49,903 bases of DNA, from contig JALZWM010000022.1 of assembly GCA_023300105.1 (NCBI GenBank), forward strand, positions 1 through 49,903, in the 5' to 3' direction. The first letter of the stretch is position 1. Each line of letters begins with the position of its first letter. The notes below the pieces were generated by a model, which did not search any database, was not told where the DNA came from, and worked only from the letters and a program-made list of their open reading frames with translations. Shown one piece after another: positions 8,512 to 17,939 of the stretch. The DNA comes from Hellea sp. Its GTDB lineage: Bacteria > Pseudomonadota > Alphaproteobacteria > Caulobacterales > Maricaulaceae. Both the position numbers and the translations under genes were made by a program.

Positions 8512-9228
8512 ATGAAAGTTATTTGGGCCTTTATTACACAAATGGATAAGCAGGCTTTTAGGGCGCTAGCCGCCGTTTTAACTATGTTTCTAACAGTGGT
8601 TTTGATTTTGTTGATTGGGAAAGAATTTATGGCTTTGCCTGAATCAGACTTTTACACAGTCTTTAATTCTGTGAAGGATTCTGGTTTTGGCTTACCAGTT
8701 ACAATTTTAATATTCGTACTAGCAGCCTTTATTGGCGTTCCTCAGTGGGCGCTTATCGCGGGTGTCGTCCTTGCCTTTGGGCCTGTAAGCGGCGGGATAT
8801 ATTCATGGATTGCAACAATGTGCTCAGCGTCTCTTGATTTTTGGCTCGGACGATGGATGGGGGCTGAGAGGTTGCAGCGATATGGCGGGGATCTCGTAAA
8901 CCGTATTATTAGCCTTGTTCGGGACAACGGTCTTGCTACTAGCTTTGCGATTAGGTTCGTTCCTACAGGGCCTTTTGTCCTTATAAATATGGCCGCAGGC
9001 GTTGCGAGAATGAAGTTTGCATCCTTCGCGCTTGGGACTGGTTTTGGGATTATTCCAAAAATAACTGTTGTGGCTCTGGTCGCGCAAGGCGTTGTTTCAA
9101 GCGCGGATGGTAAAAAAATAACGGCTATTTTTATTGCACTGGCTTTGACTTTGGTCGTTGCTATGTTTTTTGCCCGCAAACGCTTGAAGGAAAAATTTAC
9201 ACTTAATTCAAAAAAAAGCAGTAAATGA
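8512..9228 (+). CDS. TVP38/TMEM64 family (VTT domain) inner-membrane protein
   Basis: This 238-residue polytopic protein has an N-terminal membrane segment (about 17-40) and the VTT/SNARE-associated core, including 'FIGVPQWALIAGVVLAFGP' and a later 'RFVPTGPFVLINMAAG', which matches the family's RFxPxxPF motif. A basic C-terminal tail follows the last membrane helix. Proteins of this superfamily are implicated in lipid scrambling or flipping; the role here is inferred. It sits alone between the miaA terminator and mreB. Confidence 0.8.
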   Translation: MKVIWAFITQMDKQAFRALAAVLTMFLTVVLILLIGKEFMALPESDFYTVFNSVKDSGFGLPVTILIFVLAAFIGVPQWALIAGVVLAFGPVSGGIYSWIATMCSASLDFWLGRWMGAERLQRYGGDLVNRIISLVRDNGLATSFAIRFVPTGPFVLINMAAGVARMKFASFALGTGFGIIPKITVVALVAQGVVSSADGKKITAIFIALALTLVVAMFFARKRLKEKFTLNSKKSSK

Positions 9229-9260
9229 TGACATCAGGGCAATAATGGTTCGCTTTTTTA

Positions 9261-9288
9261 TTGCTAGAACGTGATTTAGCGTTATTAA
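9261..9288 (+). promoter_or_regulatory. Candidate promoter of the mre operon
   Basis: TTGCTA, a 16-base spacer and TATTAA resemble a housekeeping sigma promoter, about 60 bases before the mreB start. Read by eye only. Confidence 0.35.
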
Positions 9289-9313
9289 CCACTATGCTGC
9301 TTCGAAACGCTGA

Positions 9314-10387
<1,074 letters not shown>

Positions 10388-10425
10388 CCTGTCACGTTGA
10401 AATAAAGGCCTGCAGGTGAACTCTC

Positions 10426-11352
10426 ATGTATCGGAATGATCCTGATAGTACGAATAGAGTTACAATAGCCCTTATTGTTGCTTTTGTACTAGCCACTGTA
10501 ATCTTTATTACTGATAAAAATAGTAACCGAGCTTTTCAAAAGTCAAAATCAATGACTGATCAGACGGCGGCGCCAGTTCTTAGCGCTTTATCTACTCCTA
10601 TACGCGCTACTGAAGATTTCTTTTCCAGGTTTAAGGACCGTAGGCGGGCTTTGGAGGAAAATATTGTTCTAAAACAAGAGCTATACCAATTACGAGAAGC
10701 GAAAGATCGAGCCAATATTATGGCCATGAAGTTGGCTAGGTTTGAACAAATATTAAAAGCTGATATTGGTACCGATATTCCTACGAAAAAAATTTCAGCA
10801 AGAGCCGTAAGCGAAATTGATGGGCCTTTTGTAAGAGCAGCGCTTATTAATGCGGGTACCCATAAAGGTATCAAAATTGGGCATCCTGTTATGACAGTTG
10901 ATGGCTTATATGGACATGTTGTGCGCGCAGGTATAAATTCTTCTCGGGTCTTACGTCTTGGTGATTTGAATAGCCGGATAGCCATAATGTCATCTAATAG
11001 TCAGGCAACAGCTATTTTGGCTGGAAATAATAGTGACTTCCCAGAAATTTCTTTCATGTCTGATGCCAGCGCTTGGGCGGTAGGAGATGTTGTTATTACA
11101 TCTGGGGATGACGGTGTGTTGCCAAGGGGGTTACCCATTGGGACCGTAATACGAAGAGCAAAAAACACATTAGGTGTAGAGCTAAATGTTGAACGTAAAC
11201 CCATTGATTGGGTTTGGGTCTACCCATTTGATCCTATTGCGGTGCCAGAAGAGTCCTTAAATGAAACAGAATTAATCTTAGACGGAGTAAATGAAGCTGA
11301 AACGGTTCAGACAGAAAACAATAGTTTAGTACAGCCTGCAGGTAATCCGTAA
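10426..11352 (+). CDS. mreC: Rod-shape-determining protein MreC
   Basis: This 308-residue protein has one N-terminal membrane helix (about 11-29), a coiled-coil stretch (about 65-105) and the periplasmic double beta-barrel domain with the typical GTHKGIKIGHPVMT...GLYGHVV. MreC links MreB to PBP2 in the periplasm. The acidic/Gln-rich C-terminal tail is variable. Its TAA stop overlaps the mreD start (TAATG). Confidence 0.95.
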   Translation: MYRNDPDSTNRVTIALIVAFVLATVIFITDKNSNRAFQKSKSMTDQTAAPVLSALSTPIRATEDFFSRFKDRRRALEENIVLKQELYQLREAKDRANIMAMKLARFEQILKADIGTDIPTKKISARAVSEIDGPFVRAALINAGTHKGIKIGHPVMTVDGLYGHVVRAGINSSRVLRLGDLNSRIAIMSSNSQATAILAGNNSDFPEISFMSDASAWAVGDVVITSGDDGVLPRGLPIGTVIRRAKNTLGVELNVERKPIDWVWVYPFDPIAVPEESLNETELILDGVNEAETVQTENNSLVQPAGNP

Positions 11353-11873
11353 TGGCTGGTCAATATTCTTCTAGTCCAAACGCGCGAGGGAAAACGATTC
11401 GGGCTGTTTTTATTTTGTTCTTTTTGACAATTTTAGCTGCATTAAATTTAAACATTCTAGGCCAATCAGTTGCTCTGAGTTTGCTTCCTCTCATAGGAAT
11501 TTGCTTATGGCCGCGTTATGCTCATCCCGTAATCTCAATCATTGTAATATTTCTATTTGGACTTCTGTTAGATTTTTTAACAAATGATGCCTTGGGATTT
11601 AGAACCCTTATTTATCTGATAATTTTTTCTGTGTTTAGACCTGATACGCGGTCTAAACAGCACACATTTGGAACGGCTTTTGTACAATGGCTAGGGATAA
11701 TCATATTAGCTTTGGTAGCTGTTTACTTTCTGGGATGGGTCGGTCGCAGCGTTAGACCTGACCTTTTGTCCCTTGGGTATCAGGCTTTATTGACAACGAC
11801 ATTGTTCCCGTTGATTTATTTTATACGACATATCTTTAGGTATTTCCTTATTGATCCAGATGATCGTTATTGA
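11352..11873 (+). CDS. mreD: Rod-shape-determining membrane protein MreD
   Basis: This 173-residue, very hydrophobic protein has about five or six predicted membrane segments and a conserved-looking 'LFGLLLDFLTNDALGF' motif typical of MreD. Sequence conservation in the family is low, so position between mreC and pbp2 is the strongest support. It overlaps mreC by one base and shares TGATG with the pbp2 start. Confidence 0.88.
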   Translation: MAGQYSSSPNARGKTIRAVFILFFLTILAALNLNILGQSVALSLLPLIGICLWPRYAHPVISIIVIFLFGLLLDFLTNDALGFRTLIYLIIFSVFRPDTRSKQHTFGTAFVQWLGIIILALVAVYFLGWVGRSVRPDLLSLGYQALLTTTLFPLIYFIRHIFRYFLIDPDDRY

Positions 11874-13732
11874 TGAAGTTGCAATCTGAAAATATAGACT
11901 CAGCTGTAATTACGCGCCGCACGGCTTTCTTAGGACTAGGCGTTGTCGGCGGCTATGGCATTTTAGCAAGCCGGCTTTATTATCTGCAGGTGACGAAGGC
12001 GGAAGATTACCGAACTTTGTCTGATAACAATCGTTTTAATTATAATATAACATTGCCATCACGCGGTAGAATTCTTGATAGGAACGGTGAAGCTTTAGCT
12101 ATTAACCGCCAAGATTACCGTCTTATTTTAATTCCTGAACAAGTGAAAAATCTTGATGCTACACTTGAAAAAATATCTGAAATTTTACCGTTACAAGCTA
12201 AAACGATAAAACGTATAAAAACTGATATTAAAGAAAATGCGAGTTTTGTTCCTATTTTAATCGATGATCACTTAAATTGGAAAACTTTCGCAGCGTTAAA
12301 TTTAAAAACGCCTAAACTGCCAGGCGTTATTCCCGAAGTCGGTGAGGGACGCGCTTATCCTAATGATGGAGTGTTTGCTCATACTTTGGGGTATGTTGGA
12401 AGGGCGGACAGCAAAGACGTTGCCAATGATAAAGATCCACTCCTACGTCAACCTACGTTTCGCATAGGAAAGCTTGGTGTAGAGTCGGCTGTTGACAAAA
12501 CTCTGCGAGGTAAATCTGGGAAGCTTAAGGTCGAAGTTAATGCTGTCGGGCGTATTGTCCGTGAATGGCCCGAGCCCAACGCCGCTGCAGAGCATGGTAA
12601 CGACGTCTGGTTAACTTTAGATGCCGAACTACAAAGATATGGTGCTGAGCTTTTTGAAGAAGATAGTGGAGGTCTTGCGGTCATTGATGTTGTGACAGGG
12701 GAGCTTAGAACATTGCTTTCTATGCCTTCATATGATGGGAACCTTTTCGTATCGGGTCTTACGCAAGAAGATATGAATAAGCTCAATACTGATGAACGAC
12801 GCCCCCAATATAATAAAGTTTTAAGCGGAGGGTATCCGCCAGCCTCAACATTCAAAATGGTTGTTATGCTTGCGGCCTTGGAAACAGGACTTGTTAACCC
12901 TGAAGATAAGGTTTTTTGCGTTGGTAAGCTGCGTTCTGGGAATAGAGATTTTCATTGCTGGAAAAGACGAGGGCATGGACCGATGGATATGCGAGCCGCC
13001 TTAAAGAATTCATGTGACGTATATTTTTATGATCTCGCTCAGACCATTGGGATTGAAAAAATTGCAGAAATGGGCCGAAAACTGGGGCTTGGAGAAAAAT
13101 TTGATATTGGAATTTCAGGTGTAAAATCGGGCATTGTTCCTGATGCTGCTTGGAAACAATCAAAACTGGGCGCAGCTTGGAGAGGCGGAGATACATTTAA
13201 CGCATCTATCGGTCAGGGTTTTGTTTTGACAACACCTTTACAGCTGGCCGTGATGGCAGGTCGAATAGCTAATAGTGAAAAAGCTTTGCAACCACATTTA
13301 ATCATTGGTGAAAACCTATCTGAAGCTGGTGATTTAGGCATAGATCCAAGTCATTTGGCCTATGTTAAGGAGGCAATGTGGTCTGTGTGCGAAGAACCTG
13401 GAGGCACTGCTTACAAACCTAATGGTTTAGGTATTAAGGGCTTGGAAATGGCCGGAAAGACAGGCACAGGTCAGGTCCGAGGGATTTCAGCTTCCGAACG
13501 CCGAGATAGAATTCGTAAGAATAAGGAACTGCCTTGGAAGTTAAGAGATCACTCTGTTTTTGTTGGGTTTGCGCCCTATAATGCACCTCGTTTTGCGGTT
13601 GCCTGTCTTGTTGAGCATGGTGGATCTGGAGCAAAGAGGGCGGCTTCGATAGCTCGTGCAATGCTCGGGCGTGCTTTAGAACGCGATGGTATGGCGGAGC
13701 CTATTGCTACGGCAAGAGAGGCGCCATTATGA
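11873..13732 (+). CDS. mrdA: Penicillin-binding protein 2, elongasome transpeptidase
   Basis: This 619-residue class B PBP cross-links peptidoglycan during side-wall growth. It has one N-terminal membrane helix (about 18-38), a dimerisation domain that starts with 'PSRGRILDRNGEALA', and a transpeptidase domain with the active-site motif STFK (in PPASTFKMV), SCD (KNSCDVYFY) and KTG (GKTGTGQ). The frame opens with TTG at 11870, but the ATG at 11873 overlaps the mreD stop as TGATG and is the natural start. Its stop overlaps the rodA start as ATGA. Confidence 0.97.
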   Translation: MKLQSENIDSAVITRRTAFLGLGVVGGYGILASRLYYLQVTKAEDYRTLSDNNRFNYNITLPSRGRILDRNGEALAINRQDYRLILIPEQVKNLDATLEKISEILPLQAKTIKRIKTDIKENASFVPILIDDHLNWKTFAALNLKTPKLPGVIPEVGEGRAYPNDGVFAHTLGYVGRADSKDVANDKDPLLRQPTFRIGKLGVESAVDKTLRGKSGKLKVEVNAVGRIVREWPEPNAAAEHGNDVWLTLDAELQRYGAELFEEDSGGLAVIDVVTGELRTLLSMPSYDGNLFVSGLTQEDMNKLNTDERRPQYNKVLSGGYPPASTFKMVVMLAALETGLVNPEDKVFCVGKLRSGNRDFHCWKRRGHGPMDMRAALKNSCDVYFYDLAQTIGIEKIAEMGRKLGLGEKFDIGISGVKSGIVPDAAWKQSKLGAAWRGGDTFNASIGQGFVLTTPLQLAVMAGRIANSEKALQPHLIIGENLSEAGDLGIDPSHLAYVKEAMWSVCEEPGGTAYKPNGLGIKGLEMAGKTGTGQVRGISASERRDRIRKNKELPWKLRDHSVFVGFAPYNAPRFAVACLVEHGGSGAKRAASIARAMLGRALERDGMAEPIATAREAPL

Positions 13733-14862
13733 TTGGCTTTGCAAATTCTCGTGTGAGTTTTACCGCTAAGCTTTTTGAAATTAACTGGCTTTTAGTTGTC
13801 TTAATTTTTTTAGTTGGCTTGGTCGGCGTTATAATGATTTTCGCGGCGACAGACGGTGTGTGGTCTAGTGGTGCATCTCAACATTTTACGCGTTTAATCG
13901 TTTTTGGGATAGTCATGTTAGGTGTTGCGTTGGTCGACACGAAAGTTTGGTATGATCTCGCTTATCCTGCATATGCTGTTGCGTTACTTTTATTAGTGGG
14001 CGTCGAGTTTTTTGGAGTAAGTGTGAACGGATCTCAAAGGTGGTTGGATTTAATTTTCATTCGCTTGCAACCATCGGAGATCATGAAGCTAGCAATTGTA
14101 TTGGCTTTAGCGAGATATTTTCATGACTTACCTCAATGGCGCGTTTCACGTGTTTCCGGCTTGTTCGTGGCTTTAGTCTTTATAATTTTACCTATGTCGT
14201 TGATCCTTAGACAACCTGATTTGGGCACAACTTTACTTGTCGGCGCTACAGGGATTACACTAATTTTTTTAGCGGGCGTAAACTGGAAAATTATATTGTC
14301 AGCCTTAGCAACGAGTTTAATAGCAGTCCCTCTTTTCTTTCGTTTTGGTCTTAAAGAGTACCAACGTGCTCGTATACGAACTTTTCTTGACCCAACAATA
14401 GATCCAACAGGGGCAAGCTATCATATTACGCAGTCAAAAATTGCGCTGGGTAGCGGCGGCGTGTCTGGCAAAGGATTTATGAACGGAACACAGAGGCAAT
14501 TAGAGTATGTGCCTGAAAACAGAACTGATTTTATTTTTACCGTGATAGGTGAAGAGTTTGGTTTAATCGGTAGTTTAATGACAATGGGGCTTTATTTTGC
14601 GGTAATCGCTTTGTGTGCTTGGTTGTCCTATCAGTGCAAACATGTGTTTTCACGGTTGATGATACTAGGGATTACAACGACCTTTATACTGTATATTTTC
14701 ATAAACCTTGCGATGGTGATGGGGCTTGTCCCGGTTGTAGGTGTGCCTCTGCCACTGATTTCATATGGGGGAACAGTTATTATGACTGTGATGTTTGGGT
14801 TTGGTCTTATTCTATCCGCACATCTTCATCGGCAAAATGACTTACCTAAGAGTCATGTTTAG
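13729..14862 (+). CDS. rodA: RodA, peptidoglycan glycosyltransferase (SEDS)
   Basis: This 377-residue SEDS-family protein with about ten membrane helices polymerises lipid II together with PBP2. Recognisable blocks are 'GSQRWLDLIFIRLQPSEIMKLA', 'RQPDLGTTLLVGATG', 'QSKIALGSGG', 'VPENRTDFIFTVIGEEFGL' and 'VGVPLPLISYGGT'. It ends the mre/rod operon, and its last 17 bases overlap the 3' end of the convergent receiver-Hpt gene. Confidence 0.97.
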   Translation: MIGFANSRVSFTAKLFEINWLLVVLIFLVGLVGVIMIFAATDGVWSSGASQHFTRLIVFGIVMLGVALVDTKVWYDLAYPAYAVALLLLVGVEFFGVSVNGSQRWLDLIFIRLQPSEIMKLAIVLALARYFHDLPQWRVSRVSGLFVALVFIILPMSLILRQPDLGTTLLVGATGITLIFLAGVNWKIILSALATSLIAVPLFFRFGLKEYQRARIRTFLDPTIDPTGASYHITQSKIALGSGGVSGKGFMNGTQRQLEYVPENRTDFIFTVIGEEFGLIGSLMTMGLYFAVIALCAWLSYQCKHVFSRLMILGITTTFILYIFINLAMVMGLVPVVGVPLPLISYGGTVIMTVMFGFGLILSAHLHRQNDLPKSHV

Positions 14863-15631
14863 AGATAAGAATTTTAAGTCTGGTAAGTTGATTACACTTG
14901 CTTGCCTTCGCGCACTTTTGAATATCATCCACAAGAGGTAAAATATATTCTGGGGCTGCATTTTGGAGATTGCCAGATATCGTTTCTAAACGTTTCAATG
15001 CTAGCATTGCAGAAGAGCCTTTCAGAACATGAGCGTTTTGTCGTAATATATTTAAACTTTGCATATTCGCTTGGCTGGCTTGAAGCTTATTTTCATTGAG
15101 TACGACTATGTGTCTGTCTGCACTTTTCCAGAACTTCGTCGTTATGGATATCAGCTTTTCTAAGGATGTCTCTTGTTTGATTTTCTCCCAATAGTGCTGG
15201 TCGATTAAATCGTGTTTAAAGGTCTCTTTTTTGTCTGATACTTTATCAAGAGGAATTACATAAGTGGATTTGTTTTGATAAGCGCGCCACGCAAGCTCGA
15301 CATCCTTTTGGGATAATGGTTTTGAAAGAGTAAATGCAAATCCAGCTTGTTTAAACATACGGCTATCAGAAGGAGAACTGTAAGCTGTTAGAGCAAATAC
15401 GGGTGTTTGGACGTTCCGCCCATTCCTCTGACGCAGTTTTCTTAGTGTCTGGATGCCATTCATTCTTGGCATTAGAATATCTAGGAGTATTAAATCAAAC
15501 TTAACACCGAAACACTCTTCTAAAGCTTTTTCGCCGTCCGAAGCGGTTACTGCGATATGCCCGTCTTTTTCGAGTATTAATTGTGCTAAAATTCGATTGG
15601 CTTCATTGTCATCTACGATCAGAATGCGCAT
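14846..15631 (-). CDS. Response-regulator receiver with C-terminal Hpt domain
   Basis: This 261-residue protein has an N-terminal receiver domain (about 1-120) with the acidic pair Asp7/Asp8, phospho-acceptor Asp51 (LILLDILMP), the conserved Thr in FALTAYS and Lys in LSKPL. After a linker, residues about 160-255 look like a histidine phosphotransfer domain, with the signature NAHVLKGSSAML carrying the likely phospho-His near residue 207. There is no DNA-binding or kinase domain, so it probably relays phosphate between a kinase and another regulator. It overlaps the rodA 3' end. No partner kinase is in the window. Confidence 0.85.
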   Translation of the reverse strand: MRILIVDDNEANRILAQLILEKDGHIAVTASDGEKALEECFGVKFDLILLDILMPRMNGIQTLRKLRQRNGRNVQTPVFALTAYSSPSDSRMFKQAGFAFTLSKPLSQKDVELAWRAYQNKSTYVIPLDKVSDKKETFKHDLIDQHYWEKIKQETSLEKLISITTKFWKSADRHIVVLNENKLQASQANMQSLNILRQNAHVLKGSSAMLALKRLETISGNLQNAAPEYILPLVDDIQKCAKASKCNQLTRLKILISKHDS

Positions 15632-15639
15632 CAGCTTTC

Positions 15640-15682
15640 CTTAAGTGCGAATTGGATGTGTATTTATATTTTACCACTTAAG
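15640..15682. promoter_or_regulatory. Inverted repeat CTTAAGTG...CACTTAAG upstream of the receiver-Hpt gene
   Basis: Arms at 15640-15647 and 15675-15682 are perfect inverted copies 27 bases apart, just before the gene's start at 15631. The right arm also begins a near match to the CtrA box: TTAA, 7 bases, TTAT (15678-15692). It may be an operator. Confidence 0.4.
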
Positions 15683-15727
15683 ATTTAATTATTATTCAAA
15701 ACTATTCTTATTAATTCAAAGTCCTGC

Positions 15728-15755
15728 TTGACCCTTCTTTCGAAAGCACTAACTT
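15728..15755 (+). promoter_or_regulatory. Candidate promoter of the sodium symporter gene
   Basis: TTGACC, a 16-base spacer and TAACTT resemble a housekeeping promoter about 60 bases before the ATG at 15789. Confidence 0.35.
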
Positions 15756-15788
15756 GCGCCAAAATTAGAACTAAGTTTAGGGGATATC

Positions 15789-17159
15789 ATGGCAGCTGTC
15801 GGCACCGCACAATGGTCATCAAAATTTGCATTTATTATGGCAGCTGTAGGCTCGTCGGTTGGGCTTGGAAACCTTTGGCGATTTTCTGCTGAATTAGGAA
15901 CTAATGGCGGCGCAGCTTTCTTAGTTGTTTATATTGCCTGTATCTTCTTTGTTGGCATCCCTGTTCTTATGAGTGAATTCATGATTGGCCGGGCAGGGCA
16001 AGCTTCCAGTGCTGTTAACTCGCAAATCGACCTAGCGAACCGCAGTGGTGTTTCTAAGGGATGGAGTGCAGGCGCTTGGTTCGGGATGATTGCATCATTC
16101 CTGATTGTCAGTTTTTACTGTGTCGTCGCGGCTTGGGTATTAAATTACTTGGTACGTTTTCTCGGAAATGGTTTTAAAGGTTTATCCGTAGATGAAATTG
16201 CAGCGATATTCCCTGCAATGATTGAAGACCCTATAAATCTATCGAACCCTATACAAGCCGTTTGGCCTTATTTCTTTATTTTTGCGGGTTTAACAACATG
16301 GCTTGTCGCTAGAGGCGTTAATGCAGGTATCGAGGCGGCTGCAAAGCTCTTGATGCCGCTATTCTTTGTTCTGCTTGTTGGATTATCTCTTTATTCTATT
16401 ATTAGCGGCATGAGTTCAGGCGGCACAGCAGAAGCCGTGCGCTTTATGTTTTCGCCTGACTTTTCAAAAATAACGCCTCAAGTTGCGGTTTCAGCACTTG
16501 GGCAAGCTTGTTTTTCTATCGGTATCGGTAATGCAATTATGATTACTTACGGATCTTATTTGCCGAAAAATGTCAGCATACCAAAAGCGGCAGTCGGTAT
16601 TAGTGTTGCGGATACATTGGTTGCGATAACGGCCGGTCTTGCAATTTTCCCAATTGTATTTGCAAATAATCTCGATTTTAGTGCGGGCGCTGGTATCTTC
16701 TTCCAGACGCTTCCAACCGCCCTTGCTGAGTATTGGTATATCGGTGCAGCCTTCTTCTTCTTAGCGTTCTTCGCCGCGATTACGTCTTCTGTATCTCTGC
16801 TTGAGCCTTCAGCGGCTTACGTGGCTGAGAAATTTAACATGTCAAAAGCTAAAGCGGCCTTGGTTACTGGCGGAGCTATAACTGTGGTTGGGCTTGGGTC
16901 CCTTATGTCTCCAGCTTTCTTTGACTTTATCGATACGGGCTTGGCAGGACCAATATTGGCGCCGCTTTCCGCGCTATTAATTGTGCTCTTTACAGGTTGG
17001 CGCTTAGATAAAGCGATTGTGAACGGAGAAATTGCAGGTGATGATGTAACGCTTGGACGATTCATTATGGTATTTACGAAGTGGGTCGCGCCAGTCTTTA
17101 TGGGCTTAGTTTTGATTTTAGGAACATACTCAAAATGGATTGCGCCTCTTATAGGCTAA
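15789..17159 (+). CDS. Sodium:neurotransmitter symporter (SNF/NSS) family transporter
   Basis: This 456-residue inner-membrane protein has about eleven or twelve helices. The first helix carries the family sodium/substrate motif 'GSSVGLGNLWRFSAELGTNGG', as in LeuT/MhsT-type amino-acid symporters, and a later helix has 'SALGQACFSIGIG'. It probably imports an amino acid or similar solute with sodium, which fits a marine habitat; the substrate cannot be read from sequence. GGGG lies 7 bases before the ATG. No terminator is evident downstream. Confidence 0.92.
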   Translation: MAAVGTAQWSSKFAFIMAAVGSSVGLGNLWRFSAELGTNGGAAFLVVYIACIFFVGIPVLMSEFMIGRAGQASSAVNSQIDLANRSGVSKGWSAGAWFGMIASFLIVSFYCVVAAWVLNYLVRFLGNGFKGLSVDEIAAIFPAMIEDPINLSNPIQAVWPYFFIFAGLTTWLVARGVNAGIEAAAKLLMPLFFVLLVGLSLYSIISGMSSGGTAEAVRFMFSPDFSKITPQVAVSALGQACFSIGIGNAIMITYGSYLPKNVSIPKAAVGISVADTLVAITAGLAIFPIVFANNLDFSAGAGIFFQTLPTALAEYWYIGAAFFFLAFFAAITSSVSLLEPSAAYVAEKFNMSKAKAALVTGGAITVVGLGSLMSPAFFDFIDTGLAGPILAPLSALLIVLFTGWRLDKAIVNGEIAGDDVTLGRFIMVFTKWVAPVFMGLVLILGTYSKWIAPLIG

Positions 17160-17265
17160 GTGAATTACAAAGAAGTCATACATGTTTTGATCACTTGCGA
17201 CGTTAATTAGTGTGCCGTAAGAAAATCTTAATACTAATTGTTCAGCTAATGTTCAATATACTGTG

Positions 17266-17296
17266 ATTAAAGGAGGGCATGAATAGCTCCTTTGAT
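17266..17296 (+). promoter_or_regulatory. Hairpin enclosing a ribosome site and start codon
   Basis: ATTAAAGGAG (17266-17275) pairs with CTCCTTTGAT (17287-17296) over 10 pairs with one G-T. The 11-base loop contains the ATG at 17279, and the paired left arm contains the AAAGGAG ribosome-binding sequence. Folding would hide the site for the small ORF that starts there. No poly-T follows, so it is not a typical terminator. Confidence 0.5.
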
Positions 17297-17341
17297 TATA
17301 ATAATCTCGGGGCGCCACTTGGGAATTTTAATGAGCTTTAG
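17279..17341 (+). CDS. Possible 20-residue leader peptide
   Basis: This small ORF begins with ATG at 17279 behind AAAGGAGGG and ends with TAG at 17339-17341. It overlaps the first 11 bases of the downstream lipoprotein gene in another frame, an arrangement that could couple their translation. The peptide (MNSSFDYNN... to NFNEL) resembles nothing I know. The strong purine tract is only 2-5 bases from the ATG, which is closer than ideal, so translation is uncertain. Confidence 0.3.
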   Translation: MNSSFDYNNLGAPLGNFNEL

Positions 17342-17939
17342 GCTTACAATTGCGTTAGTATCTTGCTTGTCGATGTCAGCTTGCGCGACGGTTGACCTCG
17401 ATGCGATGGCCGCGGCGAATAACACGTCTAAGGCTAAATTTGTCGATGCCAATGTTGTTCAACGTGCAGCTGCCAAGCTCTATGCAGCTTTCACGAATAA
17501 AGGTTTTGTTGCCAAAACGTCCCAAAAGCGCGTGCAATCCGCCGCTCATATCCTCTTGAAAGGTCTTGAAGACCAAGAGATAAAAACGAGTGAAATTGGG
17601 TACGCTTCAACGGCTGTAGACCCTCTTACTGTTTTAACAGATATTAGAACGGCCTCTCATCATGTTGAACAAACAACAAAGGCTGCGGAAGTTTATCTCG
17701 CAATCGCACCCGCAGGAAAATCTGTGCGGGAAGAACTAGACAGTCTTGAAGAGGTTTTGTTGGCATCACGCGCTGTTGAAACAGTTTTTGAAGAAGCACT
17801 CATGAATACAGGTGGTTCTTTGACGTCACTTGAATTTACAAGCTATAATATGCATGTTGGCGAACTTAAAAACGTGACTAACGCATTTGGTGATAGAGTG
17901 CGGGAAAGTACTTCAACCCGCCTAGCCGCGCTTAACTAA
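17331..17939 (+). CDS. Unrecognised lipoprotein
   Basis: I do not recognise this 202-residue protein. From the ATG at 17331 it has a short signal peptide ending in the lipobox LSMSAC, then a predicted helical, mostly soluble body with no visible catalytic motif. The reading frame can be extended to a TTG at 17292, but that would place 13 odd residues before the signal peptide and run through the hairpin. Its 3' end overlaps that of the convergent epimerase gene by 4 bases. The overall composition (Ala/Thr/Glu-rich helices) could suit a periplasmic structural or scaffold role, but that is a guess. Confidence 0.7.
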   Translation: MSFRLTIALVSCLSMSACATVDLDAMAAANNTSKAKFVDANVVQRAAAKLYAAFTNKGFVAKTSQKRVQSAAHILLKGLEDQEIKTSEIGYASTAVDPLTVLTDIRTASHHVEQTTKAAEVYLAIAPAGKSVREELDSLEEVLLASRAVETVFEEALMNTGGSLTSLEFTSYNMHVGELKNVTNAFGDRVRESTSTRLAALN

